DNA of 64,000 nt from NCBI RefSeq assembly GCF_001659605.2, contig NC_035169.2, positions 11,207,573-11,271,572 on the forward strand, given 5' to 3'. Made by a program: the position numbers and the translations under genes. This DNA is from Manihot esculenta. Taxonomy: Eukaryota > Streptophyta > Magnoliopsida > Malpighiales > Euphorbiaceae. Under the pieces are notes generated by a model. That model did not search any database, had not been told where the DNA came from, and saw only the letters and a list, made by a program, of their open reading frames with translations. Positions 12,496 through 23,608 of the stretch are shown here, piece after piece. Within the stretch, counting starts at the first letter, position 1. Each line of letters starts with the position of its first letter.

Positions 12496-13244
12496 CTACA
12501 CATACAAGAAGAAAAGAATCAAATTATCCGCAAAGTGGAAAAGAGGAAACGTATGGAAAAAAGGAAATATGTGATTTCAGAAGTCGCCTTCAGTTCATCA
12601 TTAGGGTAGTTCATTAATGCAAGTTTATATGCCAAATTCTTTTTCCCAATAATTTTTTTAAAATTAGCTCAAACAGATAAAAAAAACTTGCGCTAACGGA
12701 TAAACTGTTTATCCACTTTTCTTTGATTTACTAATTTAATTCATCTCTACAGTAACACGTCACAAATAGTTCAGTTCTTCAAATTGAAAGGAAATATGCA
12801 CATTTGAAAAAAACTCATAGAAAATGCAAAATGAAACTAATTTCCACTATGCTTTCTTAGTTGAGGAAAGGGTAAACAAGATACAATCCCAAAATTCAGA
12901 AATGAAATAGCACAAAGCTCAAAAGAATATAAATCAATACCTTTCTCAATCTACATCGTCATAAATAACAGAATAGATATTGCAAGGGATTTAGAACAAT
13001 AATCAGAACAAACTATACACATGAAGCATTATCGTGGAAAATATGCACAAGTAGTACATTGCCTCACGATAGAGGTACATACAACACATTGCTGTTGACT
13101 ACACCTACCACTGACAGTGCTAACTGGAGCTGCAAAAAGGAACACACGAAGCACTTAAAGATCACTGCACACTATTTTAGCGCAACAGCTGATTTCGCCT
13201 ACAAGTGAAAACTATTATCTCTCATCAGTCGTTACCAGTGACTA

Positions 13245-14666
13245 TCATCTACGCCCATCAATCAAGCCCTCCAATTCTCTTCTCCCAAACCTCCTTCCTT
13301 CTGAATGAGCTTCCTTACACCTTGCAGCAAGGTAAAATATCAACCAAGCTACCATAAAGTAAACCTCCACAGTTGACTGAAATATGGCGGCCAAAAACTT
13401 GCCAAAAACACGAGATAAGACCCATCTTGCTGCTGAACCACAGAGTATTGTCTCCATAGATTTTATTTGGATAGCCTGGTTAAACATGGTTGATATTAGA
13501 TAACAACCTTCTTTAACAATCTCTCTCCCAGTCCTCCTTGAATCCACAATTGTAACCCATGCATCCACTGCAAATATAAAAGCCACAAATGCATCCAACA
13601 AAAACCAAGTAAGCAAAAACCCTGAAATTTCTTTTTCAAACCCTCGAATCCACGGGGACATAATGGAAAATGGCATCAATTTCAACCTTACAAATAGCTT
13701 GAAAAACGAGTATTGATCCTCAATTTCACCGAAATACCACAACCCTATAAGCTGAGTCAAAGCGTCCCTAACCGCCCATCTCATGAGGATGAACCCTGTT
13801 AGTCGTTTCAGCCCCAATCTAGACCCATTCCAAACAACAGCAACGGATGAAGTAAACCTCCCCAACAAATCATTAACAACAGCAACAAAAACTATCCCCG
13901 ATATCCACGAATATATAGCAGTAAACCCAAGAATCACCCATCCATAAGCTACAGATAACAAACTTACTAGAAAAAACAAGGCTGCAGCGTCACGCCGGCC
14001 CAGCTCCAATCCCTTAATAAAGAACTGCAAATCCACTATCCGGTCCAACTCTCCACCCTTCTCTATACCCATCGATCTATTTTCCTCTTCCTCTTCCTTT
14101 TCATTGTCACTATTATCACTACTTTCCCGATCGCTACTATCCATAGGTAGACTGTCCGCCTTAAATTGAATCCCAGAACGAACAGTTTCCGGAATATTGA
14201 TCCCGTTATCGATGACAAACTCGGAAAATCCCAACCCAGAATCAAAGTTGTAAAGAATAACAGAGGTACCATTGGGAAGAAGCTTATGATTTGGACCGAA
14301 GAGGGAACGATCGGTGTCGTCGTCGCCGGAGAAGAAGTCATCATCTAGGGTTCCGACGCGGGTGAGGTGGAGGAAGGGGCGGCGGTGGCGGCGATGAGGG
14401 AATCGGTGAATGCGGTGGTGTGGTGGATGGAGGTGGTGGCCAGCGAGGTCAAGACGGGAGAGGAGGGATTTAAGGGAAGGGTCGCGGTCGATGAAGGAGG
14501 TGAGGACGATGGTCCCATTCTCGACAAAGTAACGGAAGGAGAAGAGGAGGAGGGAGAGAAGGAGAAAGGTGAAGGGATTGGCGGAGAAGGAGGCGGCGGC
14601 TTGTTTGATGAGGTGAGACGTCGTCCGCAGATTGTTGATGGTGAGGAGGCGGGGTTGATCGGTCAT
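13245..14666 (-). CDS. Multi-pass membrane protein of unknown function
   Basis: An intronless 473-residue ORF with a clear start and a TGA stop. Hydrophobic segments that could span a membrane are at about 32-48, 227-247, 248-267, 349-372 and 432-449. Between the first and second lies a soluble region with a His/Arg-rich patch (77-100, repeated HH and RR) and an acidic run (183-195, SDNSDNEKEEEEE). A short Arg-rich tail follows the last segment. The layout resembles uncharacterised plant transmembrane proteins; I do not recognise a named family or a catalytic motif. The N-terminal segment is followed by charged sequence, so it may be an anchor rather than a cleaved signal peptide. A Mutator-type MITE lies about 290 bp upstream of the start, inside the probable promoter region. 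Confidence 0.8.
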   Translation of the reverse strand: MTDQPRLLTINNLRTTSHLIKQAAASFSANPFTFLLLSLLLFSFRYFVENGTIVLTSFIDRDPSLKSLLSRLDLAGHHLHPPHHRIHRFPHRRHRRPFLHLTRVGTLDDDFFSGDDDTDRSLFGPNHKLLPNGTSVILYNFDSGLGFSEFVIDNGINIPETVRSGIQFKADSLPMDSSDRESSDNSDNEKEEEEENRSMGIEKGGELDRIVDLQFFIKGLELGRRDAAALFFLVSLLSVAYGWVILGFTAIYSWISGIVFVAVVNDLLGRFTSSVAVVWNGSRLGLKRLTGFILMRWAVRDALTQLIGLWYFGEIEDQYSFFKLFVRLKLMPFSIMSPWIRGFEKEISGFLLTWFLLDAFVAFIFAVDAWVTIVDSRRTGREIVKEGCYLISTMFNQAIQIKSMETILCGSAARWVLSRVFGKFLAAIFQSTVEVYFMVAWLIFYLAARCKEAHSEGRRFGRRELEGLIDGRR

Positions 14667-14954
14667 CGCGAAAATTTATCTCCCTACTCTGCTTTGCGAT
14701 TTATTTTTTTTTTTAAAAAATTTTCGGAGAGGATTGAGGCTGGATTGGAAGAACCGAAGGGGAGAGGGGCGAGAGGATGGCTTGGCTTCACGCGATGGTA
14801 GCTGCTGTGTTGGCCACGCGTTGAATGAATTGCAAACAACAAGCATGGAGATGAGGACATGGAATGGAACTTCATTTTCATCTTATGTTGGACTTTGACA
14901 TATCAATATTTATTTTAAAAAAAAAAATAATACCAATTATATTTATTAATTTTT
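14667..14954. other. Promoter-side flank of the membrane-protein gene
   Basis: A 288-bp gap between the start codon of the minus-strand gene and the MITE. It includes short A/T runs near the ATG but no convincing TATA box. Confidence 0.4.
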
Positions 14955-15251
14955 GGGAAAATTACTTTGTAGTCCCTGAGGTTTAACGTAATTAACACTT
15001 CTGTCCCTCTATTTTGGCGATCCAACACTTAAGTCTCTCACTTTCTTTTCTGTCCAACTTCGTAGTCCTTCCGTCCAAAATAGCCGTTTGGAACACGTGA
15101 ATTGACAAAATTAACCCTCTTCTTCTTCTTCTTCTTCTTCTTCTTCTTCCCCTTTCTGCAACTTCTTCTTCTTCTTCTTCTTCTTTCTTCTTCTTTCTTC
15201 TTCTTCCTACTCTTTCTGCAGCAGCTTCTTCTTCTTCTTCTTTCTTCTTCT

Positions 15252-15283
<32 letters not shown>

Positions 15284-15629
15284 TTTCTTCTTCTTCTTCT
15301 TCCTACTCTTTCTGCAGCAGCTTCTTCTTCTTCTTCTTCTTCTTCTTCTTCTTCTTCTTCTTCTTCTTCTTCTTCTTCTTCTTTTGCAACTGGAGAGAGA
15401 AAGCATGAAAGAGAAAAAAAAAAAAAGGAATTTCACATTAAGAGAAGGGTATTTCTGGAAAAAATTATCACCTCTCACTTTTGACTCTTTGACCAAGCGG
15501 TTTAAATGGACGGAAGAACTGCGAATTTGGACGGAAGAGAAAGTGAGGGACTTAAATGTTGGGTCGCCAAAATAGAGGGACAGAAGTGTTAATTACGTTA
15601 AACCTCAGGGACTAAGAAGTAATTTTCCC
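14955..15629. mobile_element. Mutator-type MITE with long TIRs and a CTT-repeat core
   Basis: The left end starts GGGAAAATTACTT and the right end closes with the inverse AAGTAATTTTCCC. The two arms stay nearly identical for roughly 120 bp (shared words include AGTCCCTGAGGTTTAACG and CTTCTGTCCCTCTATTTTGG). A perfect 9-bp target duplication TTAATTTTT flanks it (14946-14954 and 15630-15638), which is diagnostic of Mutator-like insertion. The 675-bp element has no transposase; its core (about 15117-15382) is expanded CTT/TTC repeat. ORFs read through it encode only Leu/Phe or Arg/Lys runs and are not genes. Confidence 0.9.
15117..15382. repeat. CTT/TTC microsatellite tract inside the MITE
   Basis: Long runs of CTT are broken by CCTACTCTTTCTGCAGCAG-like interruptions that themselves recur at about 15207 and 15302. 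This suggests expansion by both slippage and duplication of a larger unit. Confidence 0.85.
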
Positions 15630-15638
15630 TTAATTTTT

Positions 15639-15945
15639 TAATAAACAATTATAATTCAATCAGCAGAATAAATATACGAGATTTATCTTCAATAATACTC
15701 CTATAAAATGAAAAAATTAGTTGATTAATTATTTAAAATCTTTTTCACATGATTTTTCAAATCCTTTTATTAAATATTTTTATTGTAATTTTCAAAATTT
15801 TGAAATATTGCATTTATCAATTGAATATATAGATGACAGTTGGAAATAAATAAATCCATTCTAGAAGAAAAATGCAAGCAATATTACTTAAAGAAAAAAG
15901 AGAATTACATAAAGAATACAACTACACACAAGAAAGGAAAAAACA

Positions 15946-15983
<38 letters not shown>

Positions 15984-17527
15984 CTTTACCTTAAAAACTA
16001 TAAAATAACTTAACGTGTAAAATCCAAGTCAGCTGTATATATGTAATTTTTTTTTGTCCCAGTAATATATATAGTTTTTTTTTTTTAAATAGAGAATGAG
16101 AATTGAGATAGTAGAATATGAAACTTACTCAGATGTATATATGATTTAAGACTTAGTTAAGTGAGTAAATCTTACTAAATATGCTGATTTTTAAAAACTA
16201 ATAAAAATTGGCTAAATTATATACCTTTCTTTCTTGCTCTTTCTCATAAGGATTTGACTATCAATGAAATTGCACGAAATATAATTTTCACAATACATGC
16301 ATATGTCTTTGGATGATTAGGAAATTAATTTTCTACATACTAAAAAGATTAATACACAACTGGCAGTTTTAGTTCAAGAAATAAATTAATGATTATATAG
16401 TTAAAGATATAAAAAAAAATTACAAAAAAAAAAGAAAAAAAAGTACATATTTAGACAAAAAGAAATAACTCACATATTTAAGTATTATTTGGTTTAAATA
16501 AATTATTTGTTGAAAAATTCACTTCTTATAAAATTAATTGGGTATTTACTTTTCTTTTAATTTTTTAAAAACCAAACAAATAAAATTATAGCACTCTCTC
16601 AATTACTACTCCAATCAAATAAGATTTTAAAGAAATTTAAAAATAAAAAAAGCTAACACTACTTTAAAGTATTATCTATTGACAAAAAAATTTACTATTT
16701 TAAAATTTTGCAATACAAATATTTAATTAAGAATATTAATAACTCACAAACTTAATCCGGTGGTAAGTGCATCCGAGCAAATCTAAAAGTCTTACATTCT
16801 ACTCTCCCAATCCCCAATTAATTCCCATTTCAAAACAAAAAAAGAGAGAGAAAAGAGTATTAAGTGTAGTAAAGAGGTTTTTCTCTTTTACTAACGTGCA
16901 TAAGATGCATACAATCTATTTTCAATTGTGAATTTACGAGGCTCAAGCTGGCACAACAGCTCCAGTAGAGTACCAAGAAAGAAGGTTAAACAAACAATAG
17001 TGAAGTGGGAATCAGAATTCAGATGGAAGTTCTTCCAAATCCACATGCACAATTTCATAACTCAAACCAAGGAAAAGTGAATCAAACCTGGTTGAAGAAA
17101 TGAATTTCATGAACTTTGCATCTCCAAGGGGGAACTTTCATCTGAATAAAGTCCATAATCAGAGAAATAATCAACACAGTCCAAGTCAGAAACGTTAATC
17201 ATATGAAGAATGTGGAATAAAACCACATACTGTACCATTAATTTCTTCTTATAATGACAACAAATTGCTACTCTCACAAGTAAAAAACTTGCAGCGTGGA
17301 AAATTAGCCGTTTAGAAAGAATTCAATCATTTGTTCATCTTAAGATACTAAAATAGGCAGGAGTACCATATTTGGCTCCTCTATCTCAGGAACAACAATT
17401 TTGATGATCTTCTATACAACCATCACAGTTATGCAGTCTTATTCCACTCTGGAAATGACCAAAGCCAGTTTTAAACATAGCTCCAGAAAGAACGGTGCAA
17501 AGCTAAAAGAATTCTCCATAGGAAACT
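15639..17527. other. AT-rich intergenic DNA
   Basis: No gene is supported. It holds a (TA)17 run and many A-rich tracts. The last few hundred bases before 17528 are the probable 3' UTR of the minus-strand IDH copy. Confidence 0.55.
15947..15980. repeat. (TA)17 microsatellite
   Basis: Seventeen uninterrupted TA dinucleotides. Confidence 0.9.
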
Positions 17528-20500
17528 TTAAAGATGATCACATATTGCCTTTGTAAAATCAGTTGTCGATGAAGTGCCACCTAGGTCTGCAGTTCGGTAT
17601 TTACCCTCAGCAATGGTGTTAAGGATAGCGTCCTGAATCTTATCAGCCCTGTCATTGAGCTCTAAATGGCGCAACATTGAAACAGCACTTAACATCAAGG
17701 CCGTGGGATTCGCCAAATTCTATTCAAATTCAACCACAGAAGAAGTTAAGGAGCAACTATATATGTTGGCAAACAAACAGTAAGAGCTTGTTTGATACTA
17801 ATGAATTCCATCTTCCCATTCAGAAATTATAAACGATGTTTAAATGAAATGTATAAAGTTTTTTTAATTAAGGTAATGGAAAGAAAGATATTAAAGTATC
17901 CTAAATGCATTTGAAACCTCCAAAAACCTTATATTTCTTAAAGGAACTCACTCCCATACAAAGCTATTACTTCAAAAACCAATGCCTTAACTTCAAAAAC
18001 TTCCTCCAAAAAGTAAATACAATCTATTTGTAGTTGCAAACTTTCAACTTAATAGCATCTCCACCATCAGCAGACTGCAACAAGGCACAGATGGTTCCCC
18101 AAAAATCTATTGGACATTCAAGGTCCTCATAATAACCAATGGAACAGCTATTGGTCAGTGCTAAAAGAGCTTCAACATGCTATAATTTATATTTTTCTCT
18201 AGGTCCTCAAAAGTGCACATGCTATGTCCACTAGTTCCAGCACATCAGCAAATCTTCAAAAGCTTCAATGTTCATTTTTCCCCAAAAACACGTACATACA
18301 AGCACATGTTCAGTGTTGCCAGCTCATCTAAATGAAACTTCTAGTCCAAGAGTCCAAGGTTTGATGAAAACAAGACATGTTGGATTTACTACACACATGA
18401 TGAAACAAATTAAGTATATGGGGTTTGCATCGGCCCAGAAAATGCAGAAATTCTTCTTGTGCTTTAAAACTATCATCAGGTACCTAATCTATTGTTACTA
18501 TTAAAAACTAAGGCAGACAGCTGTAGAAGCTAACCTTCCCAGCAATATCAGGTGCTGAACCATGCACAGCTTCAGCAAGACAAATGCCTCCTTCACCAAT
18601 ATTGCAGCTGTAAAACATGTCAAAGCTGTTAGATGACTCAGATATACGCTAGCAGGAATGAAATATCATCTTTTGGTACCTTGGTGTTAAGTCCAAACCA
18701 CCAACCAATCCTGCACAAAGGTCACTTATAATGTCACCATAGAGGTTAGGCATCACCAGTACATCAAAACAGGCTGGATTCTTTACAAGCTGTACAGTGT
18801 ACAGAGAAACAAGTAACCAGATAAGCTTTTAAGCAGCTTCCCAACCCCACCCCTAAAATAGAGAGAAAGAAGGGGAAGAGTCATCTTCTTCACCTATATG
18901 CTAATAATTATACCTGGGAAGGTGTAAAGATGAGGGAAGAGGAATAGGAGGAAGGGGGAGACTGCTCCCATTTAGTCGGGAAAGAAGGTGAAAGTGACAT
19001 GGCATGAAAATGAGGTGAAGGACATTGCATTTAATTCTTCCATTGGAAACAATTAAGAACATTATGGTAATTTAATCAAAGAAAATAATTATTCTCCACA
19101 TATCTTTCCTCATCTCACCCCCTCTTTTTTCCTTCTTTTCCTAAACAAGAATAGAGAATATTATTGTCCCCCTAGCTCTCTGTCCCTCCATTTGGTCTCC
19201 CCTCCTTTCCTTTCCCCTCTTGGTTTCTTCCCAAAACAAAAAGAGTCAAATAGACAAAAAATTCAAAGAGAGGGATTTAATACCAGCATACAGCAGTTGT
19301 CAATAACAACTTCCTCATATATTATCTCACGGTACTTCTCTGCAACCTCACGGCAGCACTGCAAATGAATTAAACAACTTAATGTCCACATACTTGGGTA
19401 CATTGTCCTGCAGTCTTAGATGTAAAAGGAATTTACAACTGACAACTGTCATTACCTTAAGAAACAGACCATCTGTTTTCTGCATAATGTTTGCCTTGTG
19501 AATTGCAGACACTTTCTCTTGACCATGGGTCTTTGCATAGTGAAAAGCATATTCAGCCACCCTTAAACTTGCCTGACGAGTAATGATTTTGAGACTTTCA
19601 ACAACACCTCACCACCTATCATAAAAATTTAACGCTGCCTTAAATTCATACCTTCTATGTGTAGCTATTGCACATCACATTCTATTGAAAGAAACTTACT
19701 TGATGTTCAAGTCCACAGTATTCCCCTTCCATATTTTCACGAATAGTAATAAGATTCACATCATCATACCGGGTTTTATAGCCTGGAAGGCTGTTGCAAG
19801 GCCTGACATTGGCATACAAATTAAGTTCTTTCCTCAGAGTGAGATTCAGAGAACGATGGCCTTTGCCAATTGGAGTGGCCATTGGACCTTTCAAACCTAC
19901 TTTATTTCGTCTAACTGACTCCAAACTTTCCCATGTTAGGAAACTCTGGGTTCTAGGATCTATTTCAGTCCCAACATAGTGCTCTTCCCACTCAATTGGC
20001 ACCTCAGCCACTTTAAATACCTGTCATGATTAAAATGATAATAAATAACCATATAACTACAGGTACATGAAGGAAAACAAGATATGCAAATCTAGGGAAG
20101 ATAATTTTAAAATGATTACTGCAAACCAACACATTCAGATATCAGAAATTCCCATCAAAATGGCACTATCATCATGAATGCACACTATTCTCATGACAAG
20201 AATACACTTGATGGTATTTCCCCTTAATCCTATGTGAAGTAGGTACAAAACCCCATCTCAACAATACTGATTGAAACCTATGCTCAGTATCCAAAATTAT
20301 ATTTGCAACTAAGTCACGGCAAACGAAACTAGTTTCCAAAATGACCGAATGTTACCTAATTGATGATGGTCTCCTCAAAAAAAGGTGCTCTACTCGATAG
20401 ATTGAGCTATGGTTTTCATAATTGAGTCTACCCAAACTCACTAAAATGCATTTTGAGCTTGCACCACTGTCTATTTATGTTTATCAGGCCCCCTCAGCAC

Positions 20501-21270
20501 ATGCTTCAGAAGATATTCAGTAAAGAAAAATGGTCAAAAACACAGAAAACATCAAAAGTAAGCTTTGCATGTAATTGCATAATCCCACCGCAAGCATAAG
20601 AAAACACAGAAACTAGAATGCACCGAAGAAGCCCGAACATCCGGAATGCTTACATTTCCATATAGGAAGCTTCAAATGTCAACTGAACGTGAAGACTAGA
20701 TTTAATTTAGCACAATTATGTATATTATACAGCAAAGGAACTAAAATTAAAGACCATATAGTTTTTCAAAAATTCATAAAATCAAAAAAATCAAATATGA
20801 TTGCATCTAAAAGAATGGAGTCGCATTAACAGCCAACTAAAGCAATGAAGAAGTGCACATGAAGACCGACAATCTCATCATCATTCACATAGAAAATATT
20901 TCCAAGAAAAGAAACGCAGCTAAAAAATTCTTTCGAATCGATAACCAGCTATAAGCTCAGAACATGAGCAAAAGCAGTTGCATCAGCACGGAAAGCAGGA
21001 GGTTGCATAAATTGTAAGTCCAAAGATTCAGTAGCAATTTCGCATGGAAGAGAAAGAGAAAGATACCTGTTTGACGGACTCGGCGATTTCGGGGCCGATA
21101 CCATCACCGGGAAAGAGAGTGGCTTTGATCGGAGCTGTGGCGGAGGAGAATGCCCTGGCTGCCGAAGCTAATAGGGAATAATTACGGGCAGTAACGGGGT
21201 TGGTGGCGGTGGATGAGAGGGTCTGGGAGGAGCGGCTTCCTAGAGCAAGTCTGAGGAGCTGAGAAGCCAT
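17528..21270 (-). pseudogene. IDH5: NAD-dependent isocitrate dehydrogenase catalytic-subunit copy with a frameshift
   Basis: Seven exons on the minus strand: 21270-21067, 20020-19700, about 19619-19456, 19358-19284, 18789-18680, 18607-18535 and 17719-17528. Exon 1 gives a Ser/Arg-rich mitochondrial presequence and the family start LFPGDGIGPEIAESVKQ. Exon 2 holds EWEEHYVGTE and LTLRKELNLYANVRP, exon 3 SAIHKANIMQKTDG, exon 5 [15 protein letters not shown], exon 6 AEAVHGSAPDIAGK, and exon 7 ends TKAICDHL. This matches plant mitochondrial IDH catalytic subunits, which oxidise isocitrate to 2-oxoglutarate with NAD in the TCA cycle. All splice sites are intact, but exon 3 opens with a 2-nt deficit, so no splice choice I could find keeps the frame. 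Conserved residues also differ: RENMEGEYCG where the family has Thr and Ser, and GGLDLTP where it has Gly. I call it a probable pseudogene; a sequencing error is the alternative. Confidence 0.72.
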
Positions 21271-21329
21271 GATCTTTCTGGTTCGTTGCCTACGATTGAA
21301 AAGTACAGCAGAACATAAGGCAGACTTCT

Positions 21330-22116
21330 TAGAACATTGAGTAATTATAAGGTAAAATTATTATTTAAAATTATTATTTAGTTCATTAGTTTCATAAAAT
21401 TTATTATTAAATCATTTAATTTTAAAAAATATATTAAAATATTTTTAAAATTTTTTAAAATTTATTGATTAATTTAACTATTAATTTTAATAATTAAATA
21501 TTATAAAAAGTGTTTAAAATATCCTAATATAAGATCTAATTAATATACATTTTTATAAAATTAATAAATTTTTCTAAAATATTTATAATTAAAATAATAA
21601 AATAATTAATAAATAAATTTTTAAAAGTTCAGAAATGTACTAATAAATTTTTTAAAATTAATTAATTATTTTTTTTAAATTACAAAAATTAAATAATTAA
21701 TTTTTTTAATAATAATAATAATAAATCAACTAAATATGTGAAATTTATTTCTGATTTAAATTTATTTCAAAATTATTATTAAAAATTAAACTAATTTAAA
21801 TAAAACTAAATAAATTAAGAAGAAATTAACTTAAAATTTGAATAAGTGCTTTACTGCGGTTTTATTGGCTTCCTTTTATAGATTGTTTAGCTATTGTTGT
21901 TTATTTTATTCAATTTATTTCTTCCACTTTATACTACTGTCAGGGCAATGGAAACGTTGATTTGAGATTGTGATATACTATTCTATTCATTTCTCTAATA
22001 GATCATTTTCCTTAGCATATTGTATTTGATGTTCTGATATTCAAAGAGAATAAGATTTACGGTGTGTATAAGTTTGGTCAAGATCACGTCACTCTACTAC
22101 AGTACCATATGTTCAT
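21330..22116. other. AT-rich spacer
   Basis: Almost pure A/T from about 21,340 to 21,840, then ordinary spacer up to the hAT MITE. No gene is seen. Confidence 0.5.
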
Positions 22117-22124
22117 ATCAAACA

Positions 22125-22591
22125 CAGAAGTGAGCAGTATTCAGTTTAAATCGAAAAAATCGACCGAATCGAATTAATCTCAAAATTTAATTCGATTTTT
22201 TATTCAATTCGGTTCGGTTCGATTTTTAATTTTAAAAATTTTGATTATTTCGATTCGGTTTTGATCAGAAAAAAATTAAAAAAATCGAACCGAACCGATT
22301 AGTGATAATAATATGTTATTTTCAATAATATAGAGAAATTAAATTATATTAAGATTAAAATATTTTAATTAAATTTTAAAATATTAAAAATAAAGTGTAA
22401 AAAATAAAAAATTTATTAAAAATCAAAACCGATCAAACTGAACTGAATCGAACCGAATCAGACCGGCTCGGTTCGATTCAATTTTTAATCAAAATCGGTT
22501 TGGTTCGGTTTTTATAAATACTAAAATTTCAGTTTTCGGTTTATTCGGTTCGGTTCGGTTTTGAACTGAACCGACCGAATGCTCACCCCTA
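22125..22591. mobile_element. hAT-type MITE rich in CGGTTCGGTT motifs
   Basis: The left end CAGAAGTGAGCA and the inverse of the right end, TAGGGGTGAGCA, form hAT-like termini. A perfect 8-bp duplication ATCAAACA flanks the element (22117-22124 and 22592-22599). The body consists of subterminal TTCGGTTCGGTT-type repeats in both orientations around an AT core. There is no ORF. The repeated short motifs near both ends fit transposase-binding sites known from hAT elements. Confidence 0.85.
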
Positions 22592-22873
22592 ATCAAACAG
22601 ATTCGTACGTATGGATGTACCAGCGTATTTATCTTTGTCAGGCGGTCATTTAATTCCTCTCTGGCATGCATGCTGATAGGGCTGTGAGGTAGCTGGTGTA
22701 ATACCCGGCTAGACTCCAGTATCCGAATTCCTACCGTCAGGTGGAATCTCGGATGTCGGAGACCTCTAGAATGGTAAAACCATGTTTTCTTAAAATGTTT
22801 TGATGTATTTTATGGTTTTTAATGAAAATAAATTCAAGTTTTGAGTGGAGAAGGCTTTGGAGACTTTGCCAGG

Positions 22874-23018
22874 TTCGGCCGCCGAAAGTCATGTTCGGCC
22901 GCCGAACGTGGGGAGGTTTTGGGAGCGCTTTAGGCCTCCGAAAGCCTTGTTTAAATCAGCCAAGGTTCGGCCGCCGAACCTCATGTTCGGCCGCCGAACC
23001 TCATGTTCGGCCGCCGAA
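22874..23018 (+). repeat. Array of five TTCGGCCGCCGAA palindromes upstream of the LTR TATA box
   Basis: Perfect copies lie at 22874-22886, 22894-22906, 22966-22978, 22986-22998 and 23006-23018; the last three are exactly 20 bp apart. Each has 6-bp arms around a single central base and carries several CpG and CHG sites. Half-site variants such as AGGCCTCCGAAAGCC lie between them. The position just before the TATA box fits a promoter-proximal binding array; that function is inferred. Confidence 0.85.
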
Positions 23019-23072
23019 CTTGCATGCGCTGCGGGGGCACGTTAGGCCGCCGAAAGGTGGCAAGGACAGCCC

Positions 23073-23079
23073 TATAAAA
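23073..23079 (+). promoter_or_regulatory. TATA box of the element A 5' LTR
   Basis: TATAAAA in CCCTATAAAAGGACCCC, conserved at the same place in the 3' LTR (near 32855) and as TATAAAT in the solo LTRs. It is expected to drive the genomic RNA. Confidence 0.75.
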
Positions 23080-23582
23080 GGACCCCATGGCCGAAACGGG
23101 CAAGCTTTTCTTCCCGTTTTCGACCAAGGTGAGTTCTCCACCGCCCCTCCTCTGTTTTGAGCTTCTCCCTTCGAGTTTTCATGTTTTTCTTATGAGTTTT
23201 CACCTTGTTTTGAAGATTTTCGAGTTTAAAGCAAGTTTTGGAGCTTTGAGGTTCAAGAACTCAAATCTCTCCCATCTTCGAGCTAGGGTCGTTTTCCTCT
23301 CGATCTTCAAGAGGTAAGGGCCGATCTTGAGCTCACTACATGTTTTTATCAAGTTTTAAGTTGATTCTTGAAGTAGAAATGCATGTATAGGATTTTATGA
23401 GTTTTTGGGTTTTGTTGGATTATGGGAAATGTATGTTGGTTTTGTGTTGTTGTTGTGTGTTGTAGTTGGGGCTTAAGGTAGTTTGAAGCCCCTAGGAGCC
23501 AATGTATGTATATTTGCATGATTTGAATGAGTTATATGCATGTTGGAATGGGAAGGAGAGGTTTTTGTGCAAAGGGAACCAA

Positions 23583-23604
23583 GTTTCTGCCTTTTGGCAG
23601 AAAC
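23583..23604 (+). repeat. Conserved 9-bp-stem hairpin in the LTR leader
   Basis: GTTTCTGCC, a 4-base loop TTTT, then GGCAGAAAC form a perfect stem. The same structure is at 33363-33384 and about 27509-27530, and degraded forms occur in the other LTRs. A second palindrome array starts 5 bp downstream. Confidence 0.8.
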
Positions 23605-23608
23605 CAGG

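Noticed and set aside
15038..15575. ORFs of 152 and 157 codons on both strands
   Set aside because: They are translations of the CTT microsatellite in the MITE and give only Arg/Lys/Glu or Leu/Phe/Ser runs.
18268..18504. 78-codon plus-strand ORF
   Set aside because: Lies antisense in an IDH intron with no supporting motif.
18910..19245. Possible MITE in the IDH intron (purine-rich then pyrimidine-rich)
   Set aside because: I could not find matching ends or a target duplication.
22874..23018. Regularly spaced palindromic repeats resembling a CRISPR array
   Set aside because: Spacing is mostly irregular, spacers are themselves repeated, and the location is a plant LTR promoter.
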